Source: Nocardioides coralli
Lineage (GTDB): Bacteria; Actinomycetota; Actinomycetes; Propionibacteriales; Nocardioidaceae
Assembly: GCF_019880385.1 (NCBI RefSeq)
Contig: NZ_CP082273.1
Coordinates: forward strand, 1,674,001-1,738,000
Length of the DNA: 64,000 nt
Reading direction: 5' to 3'
The position numbers were made by a program, and so were the translations under genes. Of the stretch, positions 1 to 8,933 are shown piece after piece. Within the stretch, counting starts at the first letter, position 1. Each line of letters starts with the position of its first letter. The notes under the pieces are model-generated. The model worked only from the letters and a program-made list of their open reading frames with translations. It was not told the DNA's origin and ran no database searches.

Positions 1-1808
1 TCCTCGCCCTCTTGGCTCCGGCCGCCGTCCTCTCGTCGGCCACCGCTGCGGAGGAGGAGGTCACGTTCACGGTCGCACTGGACAACGAGGTCGACTCGTT
101 CAACCCGTTCCTCGGCATCGAGGTCGAGTCGTTCGAGATGTGGGGTCTCATGTACGACTCGCTCACGACCTACACCATGGACGACCTGACTCCCGCGCCG
201 TCGCTGGCGACCGAGTGGGAGAGCTCGGAGGACGGGCTGACGTGGACCTACACCGTCCGCGACGACGTGACGTGGTCCGACGGTGAGCCGCTGACCGCGC
301 AGGACATCGCCTACACGTTCGGACGCATCGTCGACGGGGGTCCGGAGCGGGCGACGTGGGGCAGCTTCCTCGGCGGTGTCGAGTCCGTGACGGCCCCCGA
401 CGACACCACGGTCGTGCTGGAGCTGAAGCGGCCGAGCTCGGTGCTGCCGGCGCTGCCGGTCCCGATCGTGCCGGAGCACGTGTGGACCGACGTGTCGGAG
501 GAGCAGGTCAAGGCCTTCTCCAACGAGCCGGAGGACGGGGAGCCGGTCGTGGGGTCCGGACCCTTCCGCCTCGTCGAGGGCACGGCCGGCGGCTCGACGT
601 ACCGGTTCGAGGTCAACCCGGACTACTGGAAGGGCACGCCGCACCTCGACGAGGTCGTCTTCCGCGTGTTCAAGTCCGACGACGCCGCCGCCCAGGCGCT
701 GCTGAAGGGGGAGGTCGACTTCGTCGAGGACCTCTCCGCCATCCAGGTCCGGGCCCTTGAGGGGCGCGACGGGATCACCGCCGTCAACGCCGAGTCCGCC
801 GGCTTCGACGAGATCGCCTTCAACGCCGGTTCGGTCGACCTCGAGACCGGCGAGCCGATGGGTGACCCGAACCCCGCGGTGCTCGACCCCGCGTTCCGCT
901 ACGCCCTGGGGTTCGCGGTCGACCGTGAGCAGATCGTCGAGAAGGCCTACCAGGGAGCGGGGACGCCGGGGTCGACGATCGTCCCTCCGGCCCTGCCCGC
1001 CTTCCACTGGGAGCCGCCCGAGGACGACGCGTTCACCTTCGACCTCGAGCGTGCGGCAGAGCTGCTGGACGAGGCCGGCTACACGGTGGGGGACGACGGC
1101 TTCCGCACACTGCCGAGCGGGGAGCCGATCGGGACGCTGCGGCTCTTTGCCCGCAGCGACTCGAAGGTCTCGACCGACGTGCTGACGTTCTTCCAGGAAT
1201 GGCTCTCGGAGATCGACATCGATGCCGAGGTCCGGGCTGTCGAGTCCAACAAGCTCACCGACATCATCCTCGCCGGCGAGTTCGACGTCTTCGAGTGGGG
1301 CTGGTTCCTGGACCCCGACCCCGACTCGATGTTGTCGTACATGACCTGCGACCAGCGGGGCAACTGGTCGGACACCTGGTACTGCGACGAGGAGTGCGAC
1401 CGGCTCTACGAGGAGCAGAAGAGCGAGTCCGATCCGGATGCGCGTGCGGAGATGGTCCAGCGGATGCAGGAGATCCTCTACTACGACGCGCCCTACCTGG
1501 TGACCGCCTACAGCACCATCGGAGAGGCGTGGCGCAGCGACCGGTTCGCCTGCATGCGGCCGCAGCCTGACCCGGGCGGCGTCTACCTCATCCAGGCCAG
1601 CACCTACAACTACCTCCACATGCGCCCGGCGTCGGAGGCGGAGGAGTGCGCCGGCGAGGACGGCGTGACCCAGGCGTCCGACGCCGCCGGCGATGACGGC
1701 CCGGGCACAGGGCTGGCCATCGGCGCCGGCGCGGGACTGCTGGTGCTCCTCGGGCTCGGTGCCGTCGTGATGCTGCGGCGTCGCGCCACGGTCGAGGACC
1801 GGGAGTGA
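1..1808 (+). CDS. ABC transporter substrate-binding protein, family 5 (peptide/oligopeptide type), 5'-truncated by window edge
   Basis: Extracellular solute-binding protein of the DppA/OppA class, which captures peptides or similar solutes for the permeases encoded next. The frame is open to the window edge. The first visible residues are the hydrophobic end and Ala-rich cleavage region of a signal peptide, so the true start lies upstream. About 600 residues are visible and show typical SBP_bac_5 phrases, such as a repeated TWTYTVRDDVTWSDGEP-type stretch near residue 75 and NPDYWKG near residue 200. Unusually, the C-terminus ends in a Gly/Ala/Leu membrane segment followed by RRR (about residues 568-592), suggesting C-terminal membrane anchoring instead of a lipobox. 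Its stop overlaps the next start by 4 bases. The substrate cannot be told from sequence. Confidence 0.9.
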   Translation, partial: LALLAPAAVLSSATAAEEEVTFTVALDNEVDSFNPFLGIEVESFEMWGLMYDSLTTYTMDDLTPAPSLATEWESSEDGLTWTYTVRDDVTWSDGEPLTAQDIAYTFGRIVDGGPERATWGSFLGGVESVTAPDDTTVVLELKRPSSVLPALPVPIVPEHVWTDVSEEQVKAFSNEPEDGEPVVGSGPFRLVEGTAGGSTYRFEVNPDYWKGTPHLDEVVFRVFKSDDAAAQALLKGEVDFVEDLSAIQVRALEGRDGITAVNAESAGFDEIAFNAGSVDLETGEPMGDPNPAVLDPAFRYALGFAVDREQIVEKAYQGAGTPGSTIVPPALPAFHWEPPEDDAFTFDLERAAELLDEAGYTVGDDGFRTLPSGEPIGTLRLFARSDSKVSTDVLTFFQEWLSEIDIDAEVRAVESNKLTDIILAGEFDVFEWGWFLDPDPDSMLSYMTCDQRGNWSDTWYCDEECDRLYEEQKSESDPDARAEMVQRMQEILYYDAPYLVTAYSTIGEAWRSDRFACMRPQPDPGGVYLIQASTYNYLHMRPASEAEECAGEDGVTQASDAAGDDGPGTGLAIGAGAGLLVLLGLGAVVMLRRRATVEDRE

Positions 1809-2845
1809 CGGTCGGCGCCGTCACCGAGGCGCCGACCCCGGTCGCTGCGCCGCCGCGGCGCGGGCACGGGTTCGGCGGCTACGCGCTGGGCAAGACCCTC
1901 GGCGCACTCGGGAGCCTGGCATTCATGCTCGTCGTGAACTTCTTCCTGTTCCGCGTCCTGCCCGGCGACCCGGGACGCACCCTCGGACGGGGCCGGTTCA
2001 CGACCCCCGAGCAGCTCGAGGACTTCAACCGGACCTACGGGCTGGAGCAGCCCCTCCCGCAGCAGTTCCTCACGTTCCTGCAGAACACCTTCACCGGCGA
2101 CCTCGGCATCTCGTTGCGCTACCGCGTCCCCGTCGCCGACCTGATCGTGGACCGGATGTGGCCCACGCTGCTGCTGGTCGGGACGGCGACCCTGCTGGCC
2201 ACCGTTTTCGGGGTCTGGCTCGGCATCCTGGGTGCCTGGCGCCGGGGCAGCGCGTTCGACCGGATCGGGACGGGCTCGTCCCTGACGCTCTACTCGATGC
2301 CGGAGTGGTGGCTCGGCCTCATGCTGATCGCCGTCTTCGCCGTGGGCGCCGGGCCGATCCCGGGACTGTTCCCGACCGGCGGGCTCGTCTCGCCGGGGGT
2401 CGACCCCACCTCGCCCGCGGGCGTGGTCGACGTCGCCTGGCACCTGACCCTGCCGGTGCTGACCCTCGCCCTGGCCTACCTCGCCGACTACGCGCTCATC
2501 ATGCGCAGCTCGCTGCTGGACGAGATCGGCGAGGACTACCTGGTCACGGCGCGCGCGAAGGGGCTGCGCGACGTGCAGGTGCGCAACCGGCACGCCGTTC
2601 GCAACGCCCTGCTGCCGACCACCACGCTCATCGCGCTCAACATCGGGTTCGTGGTGACGGGAGCGATCACCATCGAGACCGTCTTCTCCATCCCGGGCCT
2701 GGGGCTGCTGGCCACCGAGGCCCTGGAGGTGCCGGACTACTGGGTGCTGCAGGGCACCTTCCTGGTCGCGTCGGCGGCGGTGATCGCGGCGAACCTGGTG
2801 GCGAACCTCGTCTACGGACTCCTCGACCCGCGGGTGCGGGCATGA
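1805..2845 (+). CDS. ABC transporter permease (DppB type)
   Basis: First inner-membrane permease of the peptide-type importer, 346 residues, close to the family norm. An N-terminal membrane segment is followed by the usual RVLPGDP motif near residue 50. Several more membrane spans follow, and the EAA-type cytoplasmic loop (YLVTARAKGL) lies near residues 246-255. The GTG start overlaps the stop of the binding protein as GTGA and the stop overlaps the next ATG, so it sits inside a tightly coupled operon. Assignment to the BPD_transp_1 family is firm; the transported solute is inferred only from the family. Confidence 0.92.
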   Translation: MTVGAVTEAPTPVAAPPRRGHGFGGYALGKTLGALGSLAFMLVVNFFLFRVLPGDPGRTLGRGRFTTPEQLEDFNRTYGLEQPLPQQFLTFLQNTFTGDLGISLRYRVPVADLIVDRMWPTLLLVGTATLLATVFGVWLGILGAWRRGSAFDRIGTGSSLTLYSMPEWWLGLMLIAVFAVGAGPIPGLFPTGGLVSPGVDPTSPAGVVDVAWHLTLPVLTLALAYLADYALIMRSSLLDEIGEDYLVTARAKGLRDVQVRNRHAVRNALLPTTTLIALNIGFVVTGAITIETVFSIPGLGLLATEALEVPDYWVLQGTFLVASAAVIAANLVANLVYGLLDPRVRA

Positions 2846-3750
2846 GCACGACGTCGGCGGCTCCCAGCGCCCGCCAGCTGGCTCGCCAGCGGCGGCGCGA
2901 GGCCTGGGGTCGCGGCTGGCGCCAGTTCCGGACCCACCGCTCCGGCCTGGTCGGCCTCGTCGTCCTGACGATCTTCCTGGCCATGGCAGTCCTCGCGCCC
3001 TGGCTCGCGGACGCCGAGGGCCTGGAGGTCACCAAGGCCACCGGCGGGGTGCTCGAGCCACCCTCGGGCGACTACTGGCTCGGGACCGACGACAACGGCC
3101 GCTCCGTGCTGACGCTGCTGATCTGGGGCTCCCGGGTGTCCCTCTTCGTCGGTCTGCTGGCCACCGCCATCTCGATGGTCATCGGCACCCTCGTCGGCCT
3201 CATGTCGGGCTACTTCGGGGGCAGGGCGGGAGCGGTGCTGTTCCGGCTGACGGAGTGGTTCCTGGTGATCCCCTTCCTGCCGTTGGCCATCGTCATGGCC
3301 ACCGTGCTGGGCCCCTCGCTGCTGACGATCGCGTTCGTCATCGGCGTGACCTCGTGGCCGGGGACCGCGCTGCTGATCAGGAGCCAGACGCTGTCGATCA
3401 AGGAACGCGCGTACCTCGAGCGGGCACGGGTGCTCGGGGCCGGTCGCTGGCACCAGATGAGTCGACACATCCTGCCCAACGTGATGCCGATGGTGTTCGC
3501 CAACACCACGTTGACCGTGACCATCGCGATCCTCGCCGAGACGACGCTGAGCTTCCTCGGTCTCGGCGACCCGACGCGGATCTCGTGGGGCAGCATGCTC
3601 GAGGACGCCTACACCCTGGGGGCGATCACCACCGGGTCGTGGTGGTTCATCATCCCGCCCGGTGTGTGCGTGGTGCTCGTCGTGCTCAGCTTCACGGTCA
3701 TCGGACGGGCGCTCGAAGAGGTCCTCAACCCCCGGCTCAAGGAGCGGTGA
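2842..3750 (+). CDS. ABC transporter permease (DppC type)
   Basis: Second permease of the same importer, 302 residues. The ATG chosen overlaps the previous stop (ATGA). A longer open frame exists upstream, but it overlays the DppB-type gene and is not credible. The N-terminal region carries the DppC/OppC feature of a short basic segment (HRSGLVGLVVL) leading into the first membrane span. A GTDDNGRSVLT stretch follows, matching the GTDxxGRDxxS family signature, with an EAA-like loop (YLERARVLGAG) near residue 195. It pairs with the upstream permease to form the channel. Confidence 0.92.
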   Translation: MSTTSAAPSARQLARQRRREAWGRGWRQFRTHRSGLVGLVVLTIFLAMAVLAPWLADAEGLEVTKATGGVLEPPSGDYWLGTDDNGRSVLTLLIWGSRVSLFVGLLATAISMVIGTLVGLMSGYFGGRAGAVLFRLTEWFLVIPFLPLAIVMATVLGPSLLTIAFVIGVTSWPGTALLIRSQTLSIKERAYLERARVLGAGRWHQMSRHILPNVMPMVFANTTLTVTIAILAETTLSFLGLGDPTRISWGSMLEDAYTLGAITTGSWWFIIPPGVCVVLVVLSFTVIGRALEEVLNPRLKER

Positions 3751-4721
3751 TGGCCGAGAGCCTGCTGCAGATGGAGGAACTGACGGTCACCTACCGCACC
3801 AGCGGCGGCGACGTCCCCGCCGTGCGGGGGGTGGACCTCAGCGTCGCGCGCGGGGAGGTCGTCGGCGTCGCGGGGGAGTCGGGGTGTGGCAAGTCGACGC
3901 TCGCCTCGACCGTGCTCCGCCTGCAGCCCCGGTCGGCCACTGTCTCCGGCCGGGTCCTCGTCGAGGGCCGTGACGTGCTGACCATGGGCTGGGGCGAGCT
4001 GCGGGCCCTCCGTTGGGCCGGCGCCTCGATCGTCTTCCAGGGAGCCCTGCACTCCCTCAACCCCGTCCAGCGGATCGGCCACCAGCTCGCCGAGCCGATC
4101 CGTCTCCACGAGCCCTCCCTGTCCGACGAGGAGCTCCGCCGTCGGGTGGGGGAGCTGCTCGAGCAGGTCGGCCTCGCGACCTCACGGGACCGGAACTACC
4201 CGCACCAGCTCTCCGGTGGGCAGCGTCAGCGCGTCATGATCGCGATGGCACTCGCCTGCCGCCCCGACCTCGTCATCGCCGACGAACCGACCACGGCGCT
4301 GGACGTCATGGTGCAGAGCCAGGTGCTGACCGTCATGTCGGACCTCGTCCGCGACCTCGGTGTGGGCATGCTCTTCATCAGCCACGACCTCTCGGTGCTG
4401 GCCGACCTCTGTGACCGCATCCTCGTGATGTACGCCGGTCGGCTGGTCGAGGTCGGCGCGGCCGGCGAGGTCTTCGGCGAGCCGCTCCACCCCTACGCGG
4501 CCGCGCTCTCCGCGGCCTTCCCGCGGATCGGTGACCGGGCCGCCCGCTACGCGCCGGCCGGCCTCGGTGGCGACCCGCCGGACCTGCGGTCCCTGCCACC
4601 GGGGTGCTCCTTCGCTCCCCGGTGCCCCCGCGTCGTCGAGGCCTGCCGGGCGGCGGAGCCGCCGCTGGAGCAGCATGCGCCGGGGCGCGCGGCCGCCTGC
4701 ATCCGGGTGGGTGAGCCGTGA
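3750..4721 (+). CDS. ABC transporter ATP-binding protein (DppD type)
   Basis: Cytoplasmic ATPase of the importer, 323 residues. Walker A GESGCGKSTL lies near residues 46-55, the signature LSGGQRQRV near 155, Walker B LVIADEPTTALD near 175 and the switch His in SHDL near 212. The C-terminal oligopeptide/dipeptide extension is present, with a Cys cluster (PPGCSFAPRCP) like those that bind an Fe-S cluster in some DppD/OppD proteins. The start at 3750 shares one base with the previous stop (TGATG). The longer upstream open frame is an overlap artefact. Confidence 0.93.
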   Translation: MAESLLQMEELTVTYRTSGGDVPAVRGVDLSVARGEVVGVAGESGCGKSTLASTVLRLQPRSATVSGRVLVEGRDVLTMGWGELRALRWAGASIVFQGALHSLNPVQRIGHQLAEPIRLHEPSLSDEELRRRVGELLEQVGLATSRDRNYPHQLSGGQRQRVMIAMALACRPDLVIADEPTTALDVMVQSQVLTVMSDLVRDLGVGMLFISHDLSVLADLCDRILVMYAGRLVEVGAAGEVFGEPLHPYAAALSAAFPRIGDRAARYAPAGLGGDPPDLRSLPPGCSFAPRCPRVVEACRAAEPPLEQHAPGRAAACIRVGEP

Positions 4722-5722
4722 CCGGCGGCGTGAGCCTGACCGGCTCCGGCCTGGTCGTCGAGTTCACCCCGCGCGGGGGTGGCGTCGCCCGGGCCCTCGA
4801 CGGTGCCGACGTACGCCTCGACGCGGGGGAGATCGTCGCCCTGGTCGGTGAGAGCGGGTCCGGGAAGACGACGCTGGCGCGGACCCTCCTCGGCCTCGAG
4901 CGACCCACCGCCGGCGAGGTGCGCTTCGACGGGCAGCCGCTGGACCACTCGACCCGCGGGCTGCGGGCACTGCGTCGACGGGTGCAGATGGTGCTGCAGG
5001 ACCCGGCAGGGGCGTTGAACCCGCGCCACACGGTCTACGAGTCGGTGGCCGAGGGGCTCCGGCTCCACGGCCTGGTCGCCGCGGACCCGGAGGGTCGGAG
5101 CGAGAGCGCGCTCGTGGCCGCCGCACTGTCGGACGCCGGGCTGCGGCCCCCGGAGAGCTTCTTCCTGCGCTACCCCCACGAGCTGTCGGGCGGGCAGCGC
5201 CAGCGCGTGCTCATCGCGGGGGCGCTCGCCATCGGGCCCGACCTGCTGGTCGCGGACGAACCCGTCTCGTCGCTGGACGCCTCGATCCGCGGGGAGATCC
5301 TGGCGCTGCTGCTCTCGCTGCGCGAGCGGCTGGGGCTCGGGGTCCTCGTGGTGACCCACGACCTGGGCCTGGCCTGGAACATCGCCGACCGGATCGCGGT
5401 CATGTACCTCGGCCGGGTCGTGGAGTCCGGACCGACCGAGGAGGTGCTGCAGCGTCCGCAGCACCCCTACACCCAGGCCCTGCTCTCCGTCGTGCCGGAG
5501 ATCGAGCGCCTCGAACCGGTCGTCCTGACGGGCGAGATCCCGGACCCCACCCGGATCCCGGGTGGCTGCCGGTTCCACCCCCGGTGCCCCGCGCTGGCCG
5601 AGGGTCGGGCCGAGGCCGCCGGGGTGGCCGAGGCGTGTCGAGGCGAGGCCCTGCCGGTGCTCCCCGCCGACCCGACCGGTCACCAGGTCGCCTGCCACCT
5701 GGCGTCGGTGCTGAGCCGGTGA
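4718..5722 (+). CDS. ABC transporter ATP-binding protein (DppF type)
   Basis: Second ATPase of the importer, 334 residues, starting at a GTG that overlaps the previous stop by 4 bases. Walker A GESGSGKTTL lies near residue 46, the signature LSGGQRQRV near residue 160 and Walker B LVADEPVSSLD near residue 180. A C-terminal oligopeptide-type Cys motif (PGGCRFHPRCP) follows. Together with the four genes before it this makes a complete importer. Its end overlaps the start of the amidohydrolase, placing that enzyme in the same transcript. Confidence 0.93.
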   Translation: MTGGVSLTGSGLVVEFTPRGGGVARALDGADVRLDAGEIVALVGESGSGKTTLARTLLGLERPTAGEVRFDGQPLDHSTRGLRALRRRVQMVLQDPAGALNPRHTVYESVAEGLRLHGLVAADPEGRSESALVAAALSDAGLRPPESFFLRYPHELSGGQRQRVLIAGALAIGPDLLVADEPVSSLDASIRGEILALLLSLRERLGLGVLVVTHDLGLAWNIADRIAVMYLGRVVESGPTEEVLQRPQHPYTQALLSVVPEIERLEPVVLTGEIPDPTRIPGGCRFHPRCPALAEGRAEAAGVAEACRGEALPVLPADPTGHQVACHLASVLSR

Positions 5723-6780
5723 ACGGCCGGATGCCGGTCGTGTGGTCACCGGCCACCCGGCGGCACGACCCCCGTCACGAGGTCTGGCTCGGGGTCGCCA
5801 CTCCCGCCGTCGAGGTGGCCGAGCGCGTGGACGCGATCCTCGACGCCGTGGGTGACCGTGTGCTCGTCCCCGCCGGACCCCTCGCCGGGGACCTCCTGGC
5901 GACCGTGCACGAGCCGGCGTTGCTGGACTTTCTCGCCACCGCCCACGAGCGCTGGGTGGAGGCCGACTACGACGACGAGGTCGGCCAGGACCGCGTGACG
6001 CCCTACTTCTTCCTCACCCCTGCCCTCACCGGCGGGATGCCGGTTCGCGACCCCGCTGCCCTGCACGGACTCACCGGCCGGTTCTGCTACGACACGATGA
6101 CGCTGGTCGGACCAGGGACCTGGGAGGCTGCGGTGGCGGCCGCCGACTGCGCGGCCACGGCGGCGAGCCTCGTGCTGGACGGGGCGCCGGCGGCGTACGC
6201 CCTGAGCCGTCCACCCGGCCACCACGCGACCGCGGCCGGCTACGGCGGTTCCTGCTACCTCAACAGCGCCGCCGTGGCCGCACAGGCGCTGCGCGACGGG
6301 GGTCGCGAGCGGGTGGCGGTCCTCGACCTCGACGCCCACCACGGCAACGGCACGCAGGCGATCTTCTGGGAGCGTGGCGACGTCCGCTACGGGTCGCTCC
6401 ACGTCGACCCGGCGGCGGGTTGGTTCCCCCACGTCCTCGGGCATGCGGGGGAGACCGGCGTCGGCGACGGCGTCGGCGCGACGCGGAACCTGCCGCTCCC
6501 TCCGGGCACCGGGGACGACGCGTGGCTGGTCGCCGTCGACGACCTTGCCCGCTGGGTGGCGGAGTGGGGTGCCGACGGTCTGGTGGTCTCGCTCGGCGTC
6601 GACGCGGCCGCCGACGACCCGGAGAGCCCGTTGGCCGTGACCGCCGCCGGGTACGCCGGTGCCGGCCGGCGGCTCGGTGGGCTCGGGATCCCGTCGGTCG
6701 TCGTGCAGGAGGGCGGCTACCACCTGCCCACGCTCGGGACCCTGGTCGCCGCCTACCTCGACGCCCACGACGGCGCCTGA
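5719..6780 (+). CDS. HDAC-family / acetylpolyamine amidohydrolase-like deacetylase
   Basis: Zinc-dependent amidohydrolase of the histone-deacetylase superfamily, 353 residues, predicted cytoplasmic. Visible active-site elements are RPPGHHAT, then LDAHHGNG with the Asp/His metal ligands near residue 205. A later LGVDAAADDP holds the third metal ligand, and EGGYHL carries the catalytic Tyr near residue 335. The GTG at 5719 overlaps the preceding stop (GTGA); an ATG at 5731 is an alternative. Being last in a peptide-importer operon suggests that the importer delivers an acetylated amine or peptide which this enzyme deacetylates. That link is inference; bacterial members act on acetylpolyamines, acetoin-related or other amides. 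Confidence 0.88.
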   Translation: MNGRMPVVWSPATRRHDPRHEVWLGVATPAVEVAERVDAILDAVGDRVLVPAGPLAGDLLATVHEPALLDFLATAHERWVEADYDDEVGQDRVTPYFFLTPALTGGMPVRDPAALHGLTGRFCYDTMTLVGPGTWEAAVAAADCAATAASLVLDGAPAAYALSRPPGHHATAAGYGGSCYLNSAAVAAQALRDGGRERVAVLDLDAHHGNGTQAIFWERGDVRYGSLHVDPAAGWFPHVLGHAGETGVGDGVGATRNLPLPPGTGDDAWLVAVDDLARWVAEWGADGLVVSLGVDAAADDPESPLAVTAAGYAGAGRRLGGLGIPSVVVQEGGYHLPTLGTLVAAYLDAHDGA

Positions 6781-6856
6781 GGAAAACCTGGGCGCGCCAC
6801 CCCTCCGGATCTCCTTCTCAGGGCGTACTCCCGTGTGAGGCTGGGAGGAGACGACC

Positions 6857-8134
6857 ATGAGCACCGACATCGACCTGCGCAGCGCCCTGCGCGACCTCGC
6901 CGACGACGCCCCGTCGCAGGTTCTCGTCGCCAGCGAGCTCTGGCGCGACGGCACCCGACGGCACCGCCGCCGCCGGACGCTGGGGACCGCGCTCTCCCTG
7001 GTCGCCGCACTGGTCGTCGGAGCGGCACTGGCCGGCGGCCCCTGGACGTGGCGCGAGCCTGACCCGGTGGACTCGCCCGACGGGGCGCTCTCGATCCCTC
7101 GGACCATATATCCGCCCGACGAATGGGCACCCAGCGTGGCGGAGGCGGGCGCGCCGGGGCCGTTGGCCGTCGTCGCCCACTCCTTCCGCACGAGCGCGGC
7201 CGGCTTCGGTGGTGGCGTGTCGACCGACCTGGAGGTCTTCGGGATCTCCGCCGCGGACGGCCGCGCCTACTTCCTCGACCTCGTCGGCGAGGCCGTGCTC
7301 TCGCCCGACGGCCACCGGGTCGCTGTCGGCCGGCAGCGGGCCGAAGCGCGCGCGGCGGGACGCACGAGCAGGGACGGCTGGGACGTCTACGACGCCGTCA
7401 CGGGAGGGACGACGGCGGTTCGGGTACCCGACGGGGGCCGGTCGCTGTCCGACGTGCCCGATCTCCCGATGTTCTCCGGAGATTCCCGCCACTTGATGGC
7501 CGCCGTCAAGCAGGCCAGCGGCCAGAGGGTGCTGATGGTGTGGGACCTCGCCACCGGACGGCACCGCGTCGTCGCGCGGGCGAGCTCGGTCGGTGTCGTG
7601 GGGACGGACGCCCGCGGCTTCGCCTGGACCGACGGCCGGTCGACCCTGACGCGGCTGGACCCGGTGTCCGGGTCGACGACCTCCGAACGGCTGGGTTCCG
7701 GAGCGCTCCTCGACGTCGCCGTCGCCGACGACGGCCGGGTGGCGTTTCTGTCGCTGGAGGACGGTCGCCGACTTCTCGTCGACGACGGATCGGGTGCTGA
7801 GGAGGTATCGCTGGACGGACAGCCCGCCGGAGACATCCAGGGGTGGGCGGGTCCGCAGCACCTCGTGGTCGACGCGCGGGAGGCACTGCGGGTGGACGTG
7901 AACACCGCAACGGTCGAGCCGCTTGGTCTCGACGAGTCGCAGGTCCAGGGCAGCCCGAGCTACGCCATCGACCTGTTCGCCGACCCGCTCGTCGCCGGCG
8001 TGCCGCAACCGGACCACCGGGACCCGCGCTGGTGGTTCTGGTGGTGGCCGTGGAACCTGCTGGCCGCACTGGTGCTCCTGTGGCTGGTCGCCCGCACGGT
8101 CGGCACCGTCAGGAGACGCCGTGCGCGGGTCTGA
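6857..8134 (+). CDS. Two-membrane-segment protein with extracytoplasmic beta-propeller-like region, linked to ECF sigma
   Basis: 425-residue protein of unrecognised family. The first 36 residues are cytoplasmic-like, then an Arg run (RRHRRRR) leads into a membrane segment at about 41-58. A long Asp/Gly-rich extracytoplasmic region follows, with repeated strand patterns such as LMVWDLATGRH that resemble WD40/TolB-type blades. A Trp-rich second membrane segment lies near 393-415, with a basic tail. The ATG follows a good GGGAGGAG ribosome site. The gene overlaps the following ECF sigma gene by 14 bases. Such neighbours are often anti-sigma factors, but no zinc-binding ZAS motif (HxxxCxxC) is visible, so that role is only inferred. 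Confidence 0.75.
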   Translation: MSTDIDLRSALRDLADDAPSQVLVASELWRDGTRRHRRRRTLGTALSLVAALVVGAALAGGPWTWREPDPVDSPDGALSIPRTIYPPDEWAPSVAEAGAPGPLAVVAHSFRTSAAGFGGGVSTDLEVFGISAADGRAYFLDLVGEAVLSPDGHRVAVGRQRAEARAAGRTSRDGWDVYDAVTGGTTAVRVPDGGRSLSDVPDLPMFSGDSRHLMAAVKQASGQRVLMVWDLATGRHRVVARASSVGVVGTDARGFAWTDGRSTLTRLDPVSGSTTSERLGSGALLDVAVADDGRVAFLSLEDGRRLLVDDGSGAEEVSLDGQPAGDIQGWAGPQHLVVDAREALRVDVNTATVEPLGLDESQVQGSPSYAIDLFADPLVAGVPQPDHRDPRWWFWWWPWNLLAALVLLWLVARTVGTVRRRRARV

Positions 8135-8633
8135 CGCTCGCTTCGAGGAGTACGTCGCGGCCCGGCAGGGGGGCCTGCTGCGCACGGCGTACCTGCTCAC
8201 GAGCAACCACCACGACGCCGAGGACCTCGTCCAGGCCGCCCTGGTCAAGGTGGTGCCGCACTGGGCGCGGATCCACGGCGACCCCGATCCCTACGTCCGG
8301 CGCGTGATGGTCCGCGAGAGCATCTCCCGGTGGCGGCGTCGGCGGTGGCGCGAGCTGCTCACCGACGACGTCCCGGAACCGGCGGGGGAGGCCGAGGAGC
8401 CGACGCTGCGCGTCGACCTCCGCCGCGCGCTCGACGGCCTGGCGCCGCGTCAGCGCGCCGTGGTGGTGCTGCGCTACCTCGAGGACCGCACCGAGGCCGA
8501 GACCGCCGACATCCTCCGGGTCTCGGTCGGCACCGTGAAGTCGCAGACGCGCGACGCCCTGCGACGGATGCGCGAGCGAGCGCCCCACCTGGTCACCGAG
8601 GAGCCGGCGGGATCCGGCACGCTGGTGACATGA
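8121..8633 (+). CDS. SigE-family ECF RNA polymerase sigma factor
   Basis: Small sigma-70 family regulator, 170 residues, directing RNA polymerase to a stress or envelope regulon. Region 2 is visible near the N-terminus (LLRTAYLLTSNHHDAEDLVQ) and region 4 near the C-terminus (RQRAVVVLRYLEDRTEAETA, then GTVKSQTRDAL). The SARP-like short linker and overall size fit the actinobacterial SigE subfamily. The GTG at 8121 lies 14 bases inside the previous gene, so the two are translationally coupled, with the sigma gene unusually second. Its end overlaps the split DUF77 gene by 4 bases. Confidence 0.92.
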   Translation: MRGSDARFEEYVAARQGGLLRTAYLLTSNHHDAEDLVQAALVKVVPHWARIHGDPDPYVRRVMVRESISRWRRRRWRELLTDDVPEPAGEAEEPTLRVDLRRALDGLAPRQRAVVVLRYLEDRTEAETADILRVSVGTVKSQTRDALRRMRERAPHLVTEEPAGSGTLVT

Positions 8634-8806
8634 TCGTCGCCTTCAGCCTCAGCCCCACCGCCGCCGACGACTCGGGTTCGGTCTCCGAGGCGGTGGCCGC
8701 GGCAGTCCGGGTGGTCAGGGAGTCTGGCCTGCCGTGCGAGACCAACGGGCACGACGGGACTCCGCCGGGCGAACACCACTACTACGTGGAGTCGTCGTCG
8801 CCCTGA
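8630..8806 (+). pseudogene. 5' fragment of a thiamine-binding-type (DUF77/MTH1187) gene
   Basis: The first 38 or so residues (MIVAFSLSP, then AVRVVRESGLPCETN) match the start of the DUF77/MTH1187 family, whose members are about 95-100 residues. After ETN the sequence loses all family character and stops after 58 residues. The missing second half of this family is found intact in the same orientation at 10207-10368. The ATG overlaps the sigma-factor stop (ATGA), indicating that it was once the third gene of that operon. I infer disruption by inserted DNA between about 8746 and 10206; the truncated peptide may still be translated. Confidence 0.8.
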
Positions 8807-8818
8807 TGGGCCTCGTAC

Positions 8819-8930
8819 TCAGCGGCCACCGGTCCGCTCGATGACCCTCAGCGCTGTCACCGGCCAGGGCTGGGTGGCCGAGGGCGGGTCGAGACCGACG
8901 ATCTCGCGGGCACGTACTATTCCCGATAGA
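8819..8930 (-). other. Possible C-terminal remnant of an unidentified gene
   Basis: On the minus strand an open frame reads AREIVGLDPPSATQPWPVT and then VIERTGGR before a stop at 8819. It looks like the tail of a real high-GC gene rather than random sequence. The frame continues only as a shadow of the lower-GC gene upstream of it. The base composition changes around 8920. I cannot name the family. It may be debris from the rearrangement that split the DUF77 gene. Confidence 0.25.
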
Positions 8931-8933
8931 GCC

